In this document: positions 27,530-36,215 of the stretch, piece by piece
Numbering within the stretch: position 1 is the first letter of the stretch
Layout: every line of letters begins with the position of its first letter
NCBI RefSeq assembly: GCF_019355555.1
Contig: NZ_CP072141.1
Span: forward strand, 1,048,001 to 1,112,000
Reading direction: 5' to 3'
Source: Rhizobium sp. L51/94
GTDB taxonomy: Bacteria; Pseudomonadota; Alphaproteobacteria; Rhizobiales; Rhizobiaceae
Length of the DNA: 64,000 nt
Program-made: the position numbers and the translations under genes
The notes under the pieces: generated by a model
Database searches by the model: none
Seen by the model: only the letters and a program-made list of their open reading frames with translations
Told to the model about the DNA's origin: nothing

Positions 27530-28419
27530 GAGGCCTCTGCTCATGGTCTGAGACATAGATAGGCAAATGCGGGCCTGTGACGTTTTCAGCCGGTGCAGTG
27601 CATGGAAATGCACACGGCAGCGCTCAAGCCGGTCTCCCCTATGAGGAGTAGGTTCGACAGAGGAGCGCTAGCGTGTGGATTTCGGAGGGGATAGGCAGCG
27701 CGGTAGAAGATCGACACACGCTTGGTCGTGCTATTGGGGGACCTATTCGACATGGGCCAAAATAGCGCCATTCGTCCTATTGGAATATCCAACCCTGCGA
27801 CCGCGGAAGCACTTCATAGACCTATTGATGGACCCATTCCCCTCCGCCTCAGGCCAGACAGCGGGCCTCTGACACAGAGAACAGGTCCGTGTGAAGCTTC
27901 CGTAGGCCACGCATTATTTTCGGTAACATCCAAGAGTATAGGCCAGCCGGTGCGTCACTGACCCTAAGTCTGATTAAGGGTCAACTCAGGTTTGCACGTA
28001 GCCATGGCGAGGTTGGGCGGCGTGAAGTGCAATGGTCGCACTCCCGAGGTCTCAAAGGATCACCCACGGTCACGCTCGATCACCCGAGACACCTGTGTCG
28101 CTGTCCATACGCCACCTCGGGAGGTCTTGACGCCGGTACTGTTGAGTGATGCTGCGATTGGGCGAGGGTGGCCCCGCCGTCACGCATGGGCACGACAGGC
28201 CTCCAAACAACATCCACGGATGCAACTACTTTTTTGGTCAAGCGCCGATTTCGTAGTCGTTTCAGGTTCGTGCGGTTTGCCATGTGCTTTCATATTGCTC
28301 CCACTGCTGCAAATGTTGCGATAGTGTAACTAAGTGGTTGATATGTATGGATATTTATATTGCCAGATTGTGGGGCAAGCCGTAAGCTTCGGAAATTCGC
28401 AACACAAAGGAGCGCTACA
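27530..28419. other. 890-bp stretch with no convincing gene
   Basis: Several short open frames exist on both strands, but none has a good ribosome site with plausible sequence. It holds a perfect 10-bp inverted repeat (CTCCCGAGGT at 28041 and ACCTCGGGAG at 28114), two GATCACCC direct copies between the arms, and a small GACCCT/AGGGTC hairpin near 27960-27985. It could hold an RNA gene, an origin or promoters. Confidence 0.4.
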
Positions 28420-28731
28420 ATGTCATTGCCAACGGGAACCGGGATTGGCCTGCCACCGCAAACCAATCAGTTCAGCGCATTCCAAACTACGAGAACACCC
28501 CGGGGATACGAAACGGCACACTCCTATTTTTCCCAGCACAACCCGGAAGCGTTCTGGCTTTTGCAGGACGCCGCACAAGAGGTCGATGCTGACTTGGGTC
28601 CGTTGGCTGTTATGACGCTGGAGAAGGGACGGGAAGTGATTGTAGTCGATGCGCCGTCGGCTCTTCAAGAAAGGGGCGTGCGCAAGACGCTAGCGTTCCC
28701 AGAGATCATTTTGAGGCGCTTCTATAGGTAG
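28420..28731 (+). CDS. Hypothetical protein (103 aa)
   Basis: Not recognised. AAAGGAG lies 8 bases before the ATG, a near-ideal ribosome site, in contrast to the upstream in-frame ATG at 28360. The first third is Pro/Thr-rich and probably unstructured. The second part (NPEAFWLLQDAAQEVDADLGPLAVMTLEKGREVIVVDAP) looks like a small folded alpha/beta domain. It is followed by a 276-base gap (28732-29007) that should contain the promoter of the next operon. Confidence 0.6.
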   Translation: MSLPTGTGIGLPPQTNQFSAFQTTRTPRGYETAHSYFSQHNPEAFWLLQDAAQEVDADLGPLAVMTLEKGREVIVVDAPSALQERGVRKTLAFPEIILRRFYR

Positions 28732-29007
28732 GCCATCCCTCCACCACCTTGCTCAAAGTCTGGGCCACTGCCGTCCGATTTGCCACTGAATAGGGCCGCA
28801 ACCTTTCCAGATTTGTGCCGCTGGTTCGGTGCGTGGATACGTTGGACAAGGTGATGGGCACTGCAAATTGCGCTAGCACAAAGATTGCCGCTGAGCTACC
28901 ACCATAGGGTTCAGTTACCGGATACTGGGAACGATCATCCGTTGTAGCGTTGGCGTGAGCTTAGCCTGCGTATCGACAGTGATTTTGGAAGGCGCAGGGG
29001 TAAGAGC

Positions 29008-30009
29008 GTGGATTTGGATTTACTTTTTAGACTTATCAGCACTCAAGGTACCCTTGAGCAAGTTGGCGCATTTCTGAAAGAGAGAAAGCTTCCGTCATCC
29101 GGAAATTCCTGGCAGACAATGATCAACTCTCGCTTGAAACCATTTGCGGTCGACGGGCGGTTGACCGAAGTAGACCTAGTAGAGTTATTACGGCAAACTG
29201 AAGAGCATGGTAGTCAGCATATTTTCTTGTACGATCTGGTCAGCGGGCAGAGCGTTGCTAATCTGTTTAATGGAGGCCTGCCGGCGATACTGGCATCTGC
29301 CGGTTTTCCCGCACTTGGAACGACGTCGCTAGTCGACATGCCTGTAACCCCCAAAATCGTAGAAGTCCGTGAGGAGTTTGGTTCACAGAGGGCAGTAGTG
29401 TTCAAGATAGTGGAGAGGCAGACAACTTTAGAAAAAGAGACTGATGTCGGAGTGCCTGGAAAGGTTGTGATTACTTATAATGAGGTGCCTAGGCGGGCAG
29501 TCAATCTCATGCGTATTAGGGAGGATGGGTTCGCCGAGGTGCGGATCCAATCGTCCGCTGACGCCATCAGCTATGTCGGAAATGCAGAAGCGGTGTTTTC
29601 GATCTTGAAGCCTGTGGTGAGTAGATTTGATTGGAGAGACGCAAATCTTGATAAGTTCAAGGCGAACCTCCTGGATGGCGCGAAAAGAACGCTGTTGCAG
29701 ACGATCTTTGGGTTGAGGCATACTCAGTTTTCTAACACGGTAGGCACAAGGCTTTCTGCGGCTGCTGGCCCTATTGGTTCCAGTATGTACGACGATGAAG
29801 AAGGTGTGGCGAGTTTAGACCGATTTCTGCAAAAAAAGGGGGATGCTCATTGTGAACGTGTTACCATCACAATGAAGAGGCATGGTCCAATGGAGCGATC
29901 AGTTGGACTGTTGGTCACTGGTGAGGCAAATGAAATGGCAATCACTAGCAAAGTGTCGAAAATTGAATACGAATACATCATCGGCAAAATTTTAGAGAAC
30001 AACACATGA
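29008..30009 (+). CDS. Unknown protein, first gene of a three-gene overlapping operon (333 aa)
   Basis: Not recognised. It is a soluble protein with no membrane segment. A helical N terminus (LLFRLISTQGTLEQVGAFLKERKLPSSGNSWQTMINSRLKP) is followed by an alpha/beta middle, a region with FGLRHTQFSNTVGTRLSAAAGPIG, and a beta-rich end. It starts with GTG at 29008 after AGGGG. Its stop overlaps the next start as ATGA (30006-30009), so the products are probably made in fixed ratio. Lower GC than the host flank and its place on a mobile element suggest cargo, possibly a defence module. Confidence 0.68.
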   Translation: MDLDLLFRLISTQGTLEQVGAFLKERKLPSSGNSWQTMINSRLKPFAVDGRLTEVDLVELLRQTEEHGSQHIFLYDLVSGQSVANLFNGGLPAILASAGFPALGTTSLVDMPVTPKIVEVREEFGSQRAVVFKIVERQTTLEKETDVGVPGKVVITYNEVPRRAVNLMRIREDGFAEVRIQSSADAISYVGNAEAVFSILKPVVSRFDWRDANLDKFKANLLDGAKRTLLQTIFGLRHTQFSNTVGTRLSAAAGPIGSSMYDDEEGVASLDRFLQKKGDAHCERVTITMKRHGPMERSVGLLVTGEANEMAITSKVSKIEYEYIIGKILENNT

Positions 30010-30332
30010 ACTCGAGCGGCTGGGTCCAACGGCTTCATCGTTTGATCTCAAGCATGCGTGCTAAAAGGCCGCGTGGTGAGTATCCTGCGAAGCGCGTCGT
30101 CGAGCTAGTCGGTGCGCCTAGTGTCGCGATCCTTAATACTGAACTAACCAAGCTAATTGGTGACGGAAAACTGGACGCTATCTACAGGATAAGGTCGCTG
30201 CGGACTGGAGTTGGTATCGCGGAATTTCATTCAATTACGGAAATACCGCCAAGAGTGTTCGATGATAGCGCTGACATCTACCAAGACGTGGTGCTTGGGA
30301 GGGATGTAGAGATGATTTACAGAGCCCCATGA
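30006..30332 (+). CDS. Unknown small protein, possible winged helix, second gene of the operon (108 aa)
   Basis: Not recognised by family. The stretch EYPAKRVVELVGAPSVAILN plus TELTKLIGDGKLDAIYRIRS has the helix-helix-helix-strand pattern of a winged helix, with a hairpin wing after it. This is a structural guess. The gene is joined to both neighbours by ATGA overlaps (30006-30009 and 30329-30332). Confidence 0.62.
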   Translation: MNSSGWVQRLHRLISSMRAKRPRGEYPAKRVVELVGAPSVAILNTELTKLIGDGKLDAIYRIRSLRTGVGIAEFHSITEIPPRVFDDSADIYQDVVLGRDVEMIYRAP

Positions 30333-30760
30333 AGGGACGTAAATCGGTGCCGGAGTGGTTGGCGGCAAGCAATGATATCCTAAGAGTGGTAGGGGAAGCC
30401 TCCCCTAATGATCAGCTCCGGGTATTTCAACAGCAGCTCCGATTGCTCCCTGCGGAAATATCACCAATGGTGGAGCACTTTGTATCTCTAGCAGTCGTCT
30501 TCAAAAGTAATGAAATGGGATCGCAAATGGCAGCTAAGAAACATTTCCATCTTTCTTTAATTAGTTGCTTTACGTTCGTATTTGCCTTGATACTGGTCGG
30601 CGGCGGTATATATATTGTGATGATCGCTGGGCCTTCTGCAGCTTCTAAAATCAATATTCTTGGTGCTACCGTAGAGACATCAAGTGTTGGGGTTGCGTGC
30701 TTCGGACTGGCTGCAATCATGTTCATTTTTACCATTCGCTCTGTGGTGGCGAAGATGTAA
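30329..30760 (+). CDS. Two-transmembrane protein, third gene of the operon (143 aa)
   Basis: A soluble N-terminal helical part of about 70 residues (KSVPEWLAASNDILRVVGEA, RVFQQQLRLLPAEI) is followed by two hydrophobic segments, LISCFTFVFALILVGGGIYIVMI and SVGVACFGLAAIMFIFTI, and a short basic tail. The layout resembles small two-helix membrane proteins of bacterial conflict systems (SLATT-like or TRADD-N-associated membrane domains), but I cannot confirm a family. As the last gene of a coupled trio it would be the natural membrane-acting partner. It ends 184 bases from the convergent recombinase. Confidence 0.64.
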   Translation: MKGRKSVPEWLAASNDILRVVGEASPNDQLRVFQQQLRLLPAEISPMVEHFVSLAVVFKSNEMGSQMAAKKHFHLSLISCFTFVFALILVGGGIYIVMIAGPSAASKINILGATVETSSVGVACFGLAAIMFIFTIRSVVAKM

Positions 30761-30943
30761 CAATGCAAATTTACAGCCATGCTCCGCTTGCCCCGGTAAG
30801 CAACTGTCTCAAGTTTTAGCTTTTTCCTCCGCAACCATTGTTCGGCAACTTCAATAATAGGTTCTCCGTCTCGCAGATAATGCGCCACAAAAAAATGGGG
30901 CCGCTGTGTCTTTCGGTTAAACACGTGAGCCGGTGACTACACA

Positions 30944-31624
30944 TTACCTTTTTCGCGCATAATGTTTTTTGCCCTCTCTTGCTTCCGCCGCGCATTTCCA
31001 CGAGGCAACCTGCTGCGCCGCCTTGGCGGGATCGGCACGGATGCGAATGATGGTCTGTCTCACCAGCCCCGTCTTCCTCGCAATCTCGCTATTGCTGGTT
31101 TCGATGCCGACCAACCTCATGACCTCGTCCAACTGATCGCCATCGAAAGTCGGCTTGCGTCCTAGGAACTTCTCGGGTTCCTTGGCCTTTGTATGGGCTA
31201 TCCCCGCCGTCTGAGCATCCTTGGTTGCCTCCAGCTGCGCTTGAGCCATGCCTGCCATGAATGTCATCATTGCGTCTCTCAGGGCCATTCCCATGGGATC
31301 TGTGCGAGATCCATCAAACTCTATGTCGTTGATCAGGGTCTTGACGATGACACCTTGCCGCATGAATGCCCTGAGGTTGTCGTTCACGTCGTTGTAGTCA
31401 CGGCCAAGCCTGTCTATCCACCTGATAACCAACGTGTCTCCACGGCGTAGGATATCAAACAGACGCTTGCCTTCCTTGCGTTCTTTTAAAGGCAAAGTGC
31501 CCGACACGCCTTCGTCGACGACGACAGTGTCGAAGGTGTATCCTTTGGCCTCTGCGGTGGTGCGCTGGTGCGCTACGGTCTGGTCGATAGTTGATACGCG
31601 GGCATAAAGAACGGTCTTTGTCAT
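30944..31624 (-). CDS. Small serine recombinase (resolvase/invertase family)
   Basis: A 226-aa protein. The catalytic domain opens YARVSTIDQ with the nucleophile serine, followed by DEGVSGTLPLKER, LVIRWIDRLGRDYNDVNDNL (conserved DRLGR) and a long E helix with MTFMAGMAQAQLE. The C-terminal part carries a helix-turn-helix (NSEIARKTGLVRQTIIRIRADP). It may resolve cointegrates or invert DNA. Repeats of TGTCCAC type lie just upstream (31634-31773). It is distinct in size and type from the large integrase at 32529-34076. Confidence 0.88.
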   Translation of the reverse strand: MTKTVLYARVSTIDQTVAHQRTTAEAKGYTFDTVVVDEGVSGTLPLKERKEGKRLFDILRRGDTLVIRWIDRLGRDYNDVNDNLRAFMRQGVIVKTLINDIEFDGSRTDPMGMALRDAMMTFMAGMAQAQLEATKDAQTAGIAHTKAKEPEKFLGRKPTFDGDQLDEVMRLVGIETSNSEIARKTGLVRQTIIRIRADPAKAAQQVASWKCAAEAREGKKHYARKR

Positions 31625-31633
31625 AGGTCTTCC

Positions 31634-31773
31634 TGTCCATAAGGCTTATGTACACAAGAATAGGATGTCCACAAGACTAAGTCAACCCTAGTGGACAGGA
31701 GAAGGCGAACGAATGTGAGTGTCCACAGTCCTATACCCCTGTGTACGCCTTTGCATCGGGCGACCTCTGTCCT
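31634..31773. repeat. TGTCCAC-type repeats upstream of the small recombinase gene
   Basis: Copies or near copies occur at 31634 (TGTCCAT), 31649 (TGTACAC), 31666 (TGTCCAC), 31691 (GTGGACA, inverted), 31720 (TGTCCAC), 31740 (TGTGTAC) and 31768 (TGTCCT). The position fits a res-like recombination site and/or an autoregulatory region, but the pattern could also be an operator for another protein. Confidence 0.5.
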
Positions 31774-31863
31774 ACAGTAGGGTGATGGCCTCATTCACCC
31801 TTGGATACGAATGTCTGACTGACGTGCCGAGGAGCGCGATGAGTTTGGCTTGGGGAGGACACC

Positions 31864-32310
31864 ATGACGACACTTAGGGTCTACGATCTCAAAGATAGCC
31901 GGCTCGCGCTAGATCTCAAAGACTTGCTCCGGCTGTTAATTCCCAGGTCTTTGGAGGCAAACTGGATCGTCTCGACAGTTAAGTCGGCTGAGCCAGGGCA
32001 CGAATGGTTTGAGGCGACAGGTGAAGGCGGGGAGCAGCTTGAAGTATTGGCGCAAGACGACGCCCAGCTTACGGGTTCTGAGTTGGCCGTGTTGGCTGAG
32101 GATACGTGGCAAGTAATTTGGGGGGAGTTCGTCGGCTGGCAACCCGCACAATCAGACAAAGCGTGGGTGACAATACGAGCGGTCGATAGCACGTTCTACG
32201 AAGTGGACACAGACGACGAGACTGTACTGAACAAGATTAGCTCGACATACAAAGATGTCCGAGCCGGGGAGCCTCCAGTTACATCATGGGATTTAGGCCT
32301 CAATGAATAA
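31864..32310 (+). CDS. Hypothetical acidic protein (148 aa)
   Basis: Not recognised. GGGAGGACACC precedes the ATG, a strong ribosome site. The product is acidic, with no signal peptide or membrane segment. It begins TTLRVYDLKDSRLALDLKDLLRLLIP and has a Trp-rich middle (DTWQVIWGEFVGWQP), probably a compact alpha/beta fold. It lies between the two recombinase genes and is divergent from the small one. Confidence 0.62.
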   Translation: MTTLRVYDLKDSRLALDLKDLLRLLIPRSLEANWIVSTVKSAEPGHEWFEATGEGGEQLEVLAQDDAQLTGSELAVLAEDTWQVIWGEFVGWQPAQSDKAWVTIRAVDSTFYEVDTDDETVLNKISSTYKDVRAGEPPVTSWDLGLNE

Positions 32311-32528
32311 TGGCAGCCAAACGCGAACGGCAGCCAGACCCAAGCCCACCCAAGCCCGACCCAAGATGTCACAATTTTCCGAGGGTGCTTATTAGGCTTC
32401 GAGGGGGCAGAGGGGGGATCGCCGCGCGGTCCATCTCTATCATGCCGCCTGAAATTTCTGTGACGGAAACAGCTAACGCTTCAGCGCCGTCGTAGTGCAC
32501 CGATGCCATCGCGGAACATGTAACTTAG

Positions 32529-34076
32529 TCAAACCATCGCATAGAAGACTTTCACCTCTGCCTCATCCATGTGCCTCCATTGTAGCCGCAAAAACCCGGT
32601 ATCGTAGTCGATTACGACGGCATCGAACAACTGCCTCAGGACGGCGTTGACTTTTGCGAGATCTAGGCTCTCAGGTTCGACGGTGGTCAATACGCGGAAC
32701 TCATCCACAGTATTACCAATTCTATTCGTGATCAGTGCGGCGGCCCTTGACGCGAGTTCAGCCTCCTCCAAACGGAGCTTCGGGAGAAGGGCCTCTCGTT
32801 CCTCAATGCCACGCAATACAGCCTTGCTCCCCCTTCCACTTGCCACGCTCTGGACGAGGTTCTGTATCTGGAACTCGACTTCTTCCACCTGCATCCTGAC
32901 GGTCCGGTATCTCTCCTCGATCTCCACATCTGGCGACGGGATCAGATCGTGAAGGTAGGTTCCCAAGGAAATGACTGAACGTTCGATGAACTCAAGTTTC
33001 ACCTGCCGGTAGTCACAGCCTGCACCAACCTTCGCCTTGCTGCACACCAAGAACGGTTTGCCGCCCTTGGCTCCTCCTTTGTTCACGCGGGTCATCGTAG
33101 TGCCGCAGGCGGGGCACTTGGCAAGGCCAGAGAGAATATTGGCTACGTGCGCCACCTTGCCAACGCCAGCTGATTGACGAGCTCCACGGCTACCGCTCAT
33201 AGCGGACACCCTCTCGAAAGTTTCAGCGTCAATGATAGGGGGGAAATATCCTTCAAGCGTCTCTAGTGCCGTTCTCACTTTGCGTCTGGCAACGGTGTCT
33301 TGCGTGTGCGGGGTGAAGCGTCCAATGACGGCGGGGTTCTCCAGTATCTTCTTCACATAGGACCGATGCCATAATTCGGACCGACCGAATGGCGCAATCC
33401 TCCTAGTGTTGAGATCGGAAGCGATCGCGTGTTGACCAAGGCCGCGAAGGTACATGTCAAAGATACTACGGACTACATCGGCACGTTCGCTAATTACCTC
33501 GTACCTCGACCGATCATTGCTCAGCCTCAACCAGCCGGGGCAGATCGCAGTGAGTGGTGCTGTAGCCATTTTCAGTCGCTTGCCCTCCCACGCTTGCTTC
33601 AGGCGCCGAGCCTTTGTTGCGCTTTCCTCATGGGCTCGCTGGGCGACCATAAGCGCAAGGATCATGGGCAAGGGATCCTTGTCGAAGGCGTCATGCGTCC
33701 AGACCCTGTTGTCAAATAGCGTGACGACGATGATACCGGCCTCGCAGATGTTCTCCAGAAGCCTAACCGCCTTGCGTGGGGTCATGCGGCTCAATCGATC
33801 TAAGCTTTCAACAAGTAGGTAGCTACCCACTGAGATATCGCCGTGCCTAACGGCTTCAAGGAAGTCACCTAAACGTCCTGTCTCCTCATTAGCCCCATGA
33901 TAGGCCGAAATGCCTTCGTCGCGGAGCTTGAATGTCCGGTCTAAGTCAAGGTTGTGGAGTGCGGCATAGGTTTCTGCTCCAGCAATCTGTCTTCGGGCGC
34001 TATCGCCTTTCGCTTGCTCAGGTGTGGAGAAACGCAGGTAAGAATAGGCTTTGGGCTTGATCATGGAATGGCTCAT
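32529..34076 (-). CDS. Large serine recombinase (integrase of the comM element)
   Basis: A 515-aa protein with the order expected for large serine integrases: catalytic domain (SYLRFSTPEQAKGDSARRQ with nucleophile Ser17; LLVESLDRLSRMTPRKA), a recombinase domain (CPGWLRLSNDRSRYEVI ... RSYVKKILENPAVIG), a zinc ribbon (CPACGTTM ... CSKAKVGAGCDY) and a coiled coil (EERYRTVRMQVEEVEFQIQNLVQ). It is transcribed inward from the right junction and starts 41 bases from the GTT core. By type and position it is the enzyme that inserted the element in comM. Confidence 0.9.
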   Translation of the reverse strand: MSHSMIKPKAYSYLRFSTPEQAKGDSARRQIAGAETYAALHNLDLDRTFKLRDEGISAYHGANEETGRLGDFLEAVRHGDISVGSYLLVESLDRLSRMTPRKAVRLLENICEAGIIVVTLFDNRVWTHDAFDKDPLPMILALMVAQRAHEESATKARRLKQAWEGKRLKMATAPLTAICPGWLRLSNDRSRYEVISERADVVRSIFDMYLRGLGQHAIASDLNTRRIAPFGRSELWHRSYVKKILENPAVIGRFTPHTQDTVARRKVRTALETLEGYFPPIIDAETFERVSAMSGSRGARQSAGVGKVAHVANILSGLAKCPACGTTMTRVNKGGAKGGKPFLVCSKAKVGAGCDYRQVKLEFIERSVISLGTYLHDLIPSPDVEIEERYRTVRMQVEEVEFQIQNLVQSVASGRGSKAVLRGIEEREALLPKLRLEEAELASRAAALITNRIGNTVDEFRVLTTVEPESLDLAKVNAVLRQLFDAVVIDYDTGFLRLQWRHMDEAEVKVFYAMV

Positions 34077-34096
34077 ACCACTCTCTGACGTAAGTA

Positions 34097-34130
34097 GGGT
34101 CTATTGTCAACATTATGTTGATGGTCGGCC
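34097..34130. other. attR of the comM element
   Basis: The right junction has the element arm GGGTCTATTGT (34097-34107), CAACATTAT, the shared GTT at 34117-34119, then comM (GATGGTCGGCC). The arm pairs with ACAAAAGACCC at the left end, 10 of 11 positions. Confidence 0.75.
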
Positions 34131-35011
34131 CTCCAGGGTCGGGAAAATCGATGCTGGCTGCCCGTTTGCCATCGATCCTGCCGCCGCTGTCGGCTGCCGA
34201 ATTGCTGGAAGTCTCGATGATCCATTCCATTGCCGGGCAACTGTCGGGTGGCAAGCTCTCCGACCGCCGGCCATTCCGGACCCCGCATCATTCGGCCACC
34301 ATGGCGGCGATGGTCGGTGGCGGGATACGTGCCCGGCCCGGGGAGGCCTCGCTCGCCCACCATGGCATCCTCTTCCTTGACGAGTTTCCGGAGTTTTCGC
34401 CGCAGGCACTCGATGCGCTGCGTCAGCCGCTGGAAACCGGGGAATGCATCATAGCCCGCGCCAATCACCGCGTCTGCTATCCGGCTGTGATCCAGCTGAT
34501 TGCCGCGATGAACCCTTGCCGCTGCGGCATGGCTGGCGAACCCGGCCACAGCTGCGCCCGAGGGCCGCGCTGCATGACGGACTATCAGAACCGAATTTCC
34601 GGACCGCTGATGGATCGCATCGACATCCGCATCGATGTGCCGGCCGTCTCCGCCGCCGACCTTATCCGGCCGATGCCGGCCGAGAAGAGCGCCGATATCG
34701 CCAGACGTGTCGCAAGGGCGCGGGAATGGCAGCAGGAGCGGTTCTCGCAAGCCGGCATGCGCGGCGTGTCGACCAATGCGCGCTGCTCGACATCGATGAT
34801 CGAGGTTCTGGCCGAACCCGATGCCGGTGGCCTTCAATTGCTGCGCGATGCCGCCGAGAAGCTGAAGTTCTCCGCCCGAGGCTACCATCGCGTCCTGAAA
34901 GTGGCGCGCACGCTCGCCGATCTCGACGGCAAGCAGACTGTCGGCCGGATCCATCTGGCCGAAGCGATTTCCTACCGCATAGCCGGCACGCGCCTGCCAG
35001 CCGTCGCCTGA
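34117..35011 (+). pseudogene. comM: comM (yifB), 3' fragment
   Basis: The frame encodes the remainder of ComM: Walker A VGPPGSGKSMLAARLPSILPPL, RPFRTPHHSATMAAMVGGG, Walker B HHGILFLDEFPEF, the CRCG...CARGPRC zinc-like cluster and the sensor region RISGPLMDRIDI, ending at TGA 35011. It has lost the N-terminal third to the insertion. An ATG at 34115, made by the junction, could start a truncated product, but without the N-terminal domain it is unlikely to work normally. Excision of the element would restore the gene. Confidence 0.9.
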
Positions 35012-35024
35012 GCCGCAGATACTG

Positions 35025-35053
35025 AGAAGGGCGCCTCCGCCCTTCTGTTCTTT
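35025..35053 (+). terminator. Terminator after comM
   Basis: AGAAGGGCG and CGCCCTTCT form a perfect 9-bp stem around CCTC, followed by GTTCTTT. It lies 14 bases past the comM stop and may serve cysK from the other strand as well. Confidence 0.7.
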
Positions 35054-35068
35054 GAAAAGTGAAGAAAG

Positions 35069-36037
35069 TTAGCCGCCGAGGCCTTCGAACAGCGCTGTCG
35101 ACAGGTAGCGCTCGGCAAAGGACGGGATGATCACGACGATCGTCTTGCCGGCATTCTCTTCGCGTTTACCGATCTCGATGGCTGCAAACAGCGCCGCGCC
35201 GGAGGAGATGCCGACCGGCACGCCTTCGAGCCGGGCGACGTGGCGGGCGGTTTCGAGGGCTTCGGCGCTGGCGACGGTGATGATCTCGTCATAGATTTCG
35301 GTGTCGAGAATGGCTGGCGCGAAGCCGGCGCCGATCCCTTGGATCTTGTGCGGGCCGGGAGCGCCGCCGGACAGCACCGGCGATTCGGCCGGCTCGACGG
35401 CGATAACCTTGAGGCTCGATTTCTTGGACTTCAGCACCTGGCCGACGCCGGTGATCGTACCGCCGGTGCCGATGCCCGCGACCAGGATATCGACGCCGCC
35501 CTCGGTGTCGTTCCAGATCTCCTCGGCGGTCGTCTTGCGATGGATCTCGGGGTTTGCCGGGTTTTCGAACTGCTGCGGAATGACCGCGTTCTCGATGCTT
35601 TCTGCCAGTTCCGTCGCCTTGGCGATGGCGCCCTTCATGCCTTTGGCGCCTTCGGTCAGTACCAGTTCGGCGCCCAGCAGCGCCAGCATCTTGCGGCGTT
35701 CCACCGACATCGTCTCCGGCATGGTGAGGATGAGCTTGTAGCCCTTGGCGGCGGCGGCAAAGGCCAGCGCGATGCCGGTGTTGCCGGAGGTCGGCTCGAT
35801 CAGCGTTGTCTTGCCCGGCGTTATCTTCCCCTGGGCTTCCAGGCTCTCGATCATCGCCACGCCGATACGGTCCTTGACCGAGGCAATCGGGTTGAAGAAC
35901 TCCAGCTTGGCGAGCAGGTGGGCCTTGACGCCGTTCTCCCTGGCCAGCTTGTCGAGGCGAACGATGGGCGTGTCGCCAATGGTGTCGGTGATCGACGCAT
36001 AGATGCGACCGCGGCCTGGCTTACGGGTGTCGGACAT
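35069..36037 (-). CDS. cysK: Cysteine synthase A (O-acetylserine sulfhydrylase)
   Basis: A 322-aa PLP enzyme. The Schiff-base lysine is in [11 protein letters not shown] (Lys55), the substrate loop is PTSGNTG (about 82-88) and the phosphate-binding loop is [10 protein letters not shown]. It makes cysteine from O-acetylserine and sulfide in the cytoplasm. It converges with comM and is followed upstream by a 178-base gap before the secreted phosphatase-like gene. Confidence 0.94.
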   Translation of the reverse strand: MSDTRKPGRGRIYASITDTIGDTPIVRLDKLARENGVKAHLLAKLEFFNPIASVKDRIGVAMIESLEAQGKITPGKTTLIEPTSGNTGIALAFAAAAKGYKLILTMPETMSVERRKMLALLGAELVLTEGAKGMKGAIAKATELAESIENAVIPQQFENPANPEIHRKTTAEEIWNDTEGGVDILVAGIGTGGTITGVGQVLKSKKSSLKVIAVEPAESPVLSGGAPGPHKIQGIGAGFAPAILDTEIYDEIITVASAEALETARHVARLEGVPVGISSGAALFAAIEIGKREENAGKTIVVIIPSFAERYLSTALFEGLGG

Positions 36038-36215
36038 GGAACTCTCCCTTGGTATTTATTGGCGGGAGAATAGGATCAAACATGGCACTAGGCCAGAGTG
36101 CGTTTGTCCAACCAAGGCCACGAAGTTGGCATAAAAATCTCCGCCAAAGGCTTTTGGTAAAACGCAGCACAGTACCATCGGCAGGATGCCTGTCGCTGCA
36201 GCACGAAAAACACTC

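Larger units (their letters stand above)
21798..34119. mobile_element. Serine-integrase mobile element inserted in comM (about 12.3 kb)
   Basis: The comM reading frame is cut at 21800 and resumes at 34117, with GTT at both junctions. Removing 12,319 bases restores an open 510-codon comM. The interior is visibly richer in A+T than the flanks. A 515-aa serine integrase lies within 45 bases of the right end. Joining the inner ends yields a candidate attP with imperfect 11-bp arms around the core. Cargo: reverse transcriptase and family-A polymerase, ParB-like operon, three-gene unknown operon, small serine recombinase and hypotheticals. No conjugation, capsid or terminase gene is recognisable, so it is not a complete prophage or ICE by eye. 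Confidence 0.88.

Noticed and set aside
28080..28283. 67-codon minus-strand frame
   Set aside because: Basic start looks plausible but the rest is not, and there is no clear ribosome site.
27992..28324. 110-codon open frame in the element's gene-poor stretch
   Set aside because: No ribosome site and unnatural composition; it covers the inverted-repeat region.
32310..32495. 61-codon frame starting in the TAATG overlap after the 148-aa gene
   Set aside because: Pro/Arg-rich start, no recognisable fold; the overlap alone is not enough to call it.
21798..34119. Intact prophage or ICE
   Set aside because: No terminase, capsid, tail, relaxase or conjugation genes are recognisable within the 12.3 kb.
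21160..35011. comM split as a sequencing or assembly error
   Set aside because: The frame rejoins precisely at a shared GTT, the interior differs in composition and an integrase borders the junction, all of which fit a real insertion.
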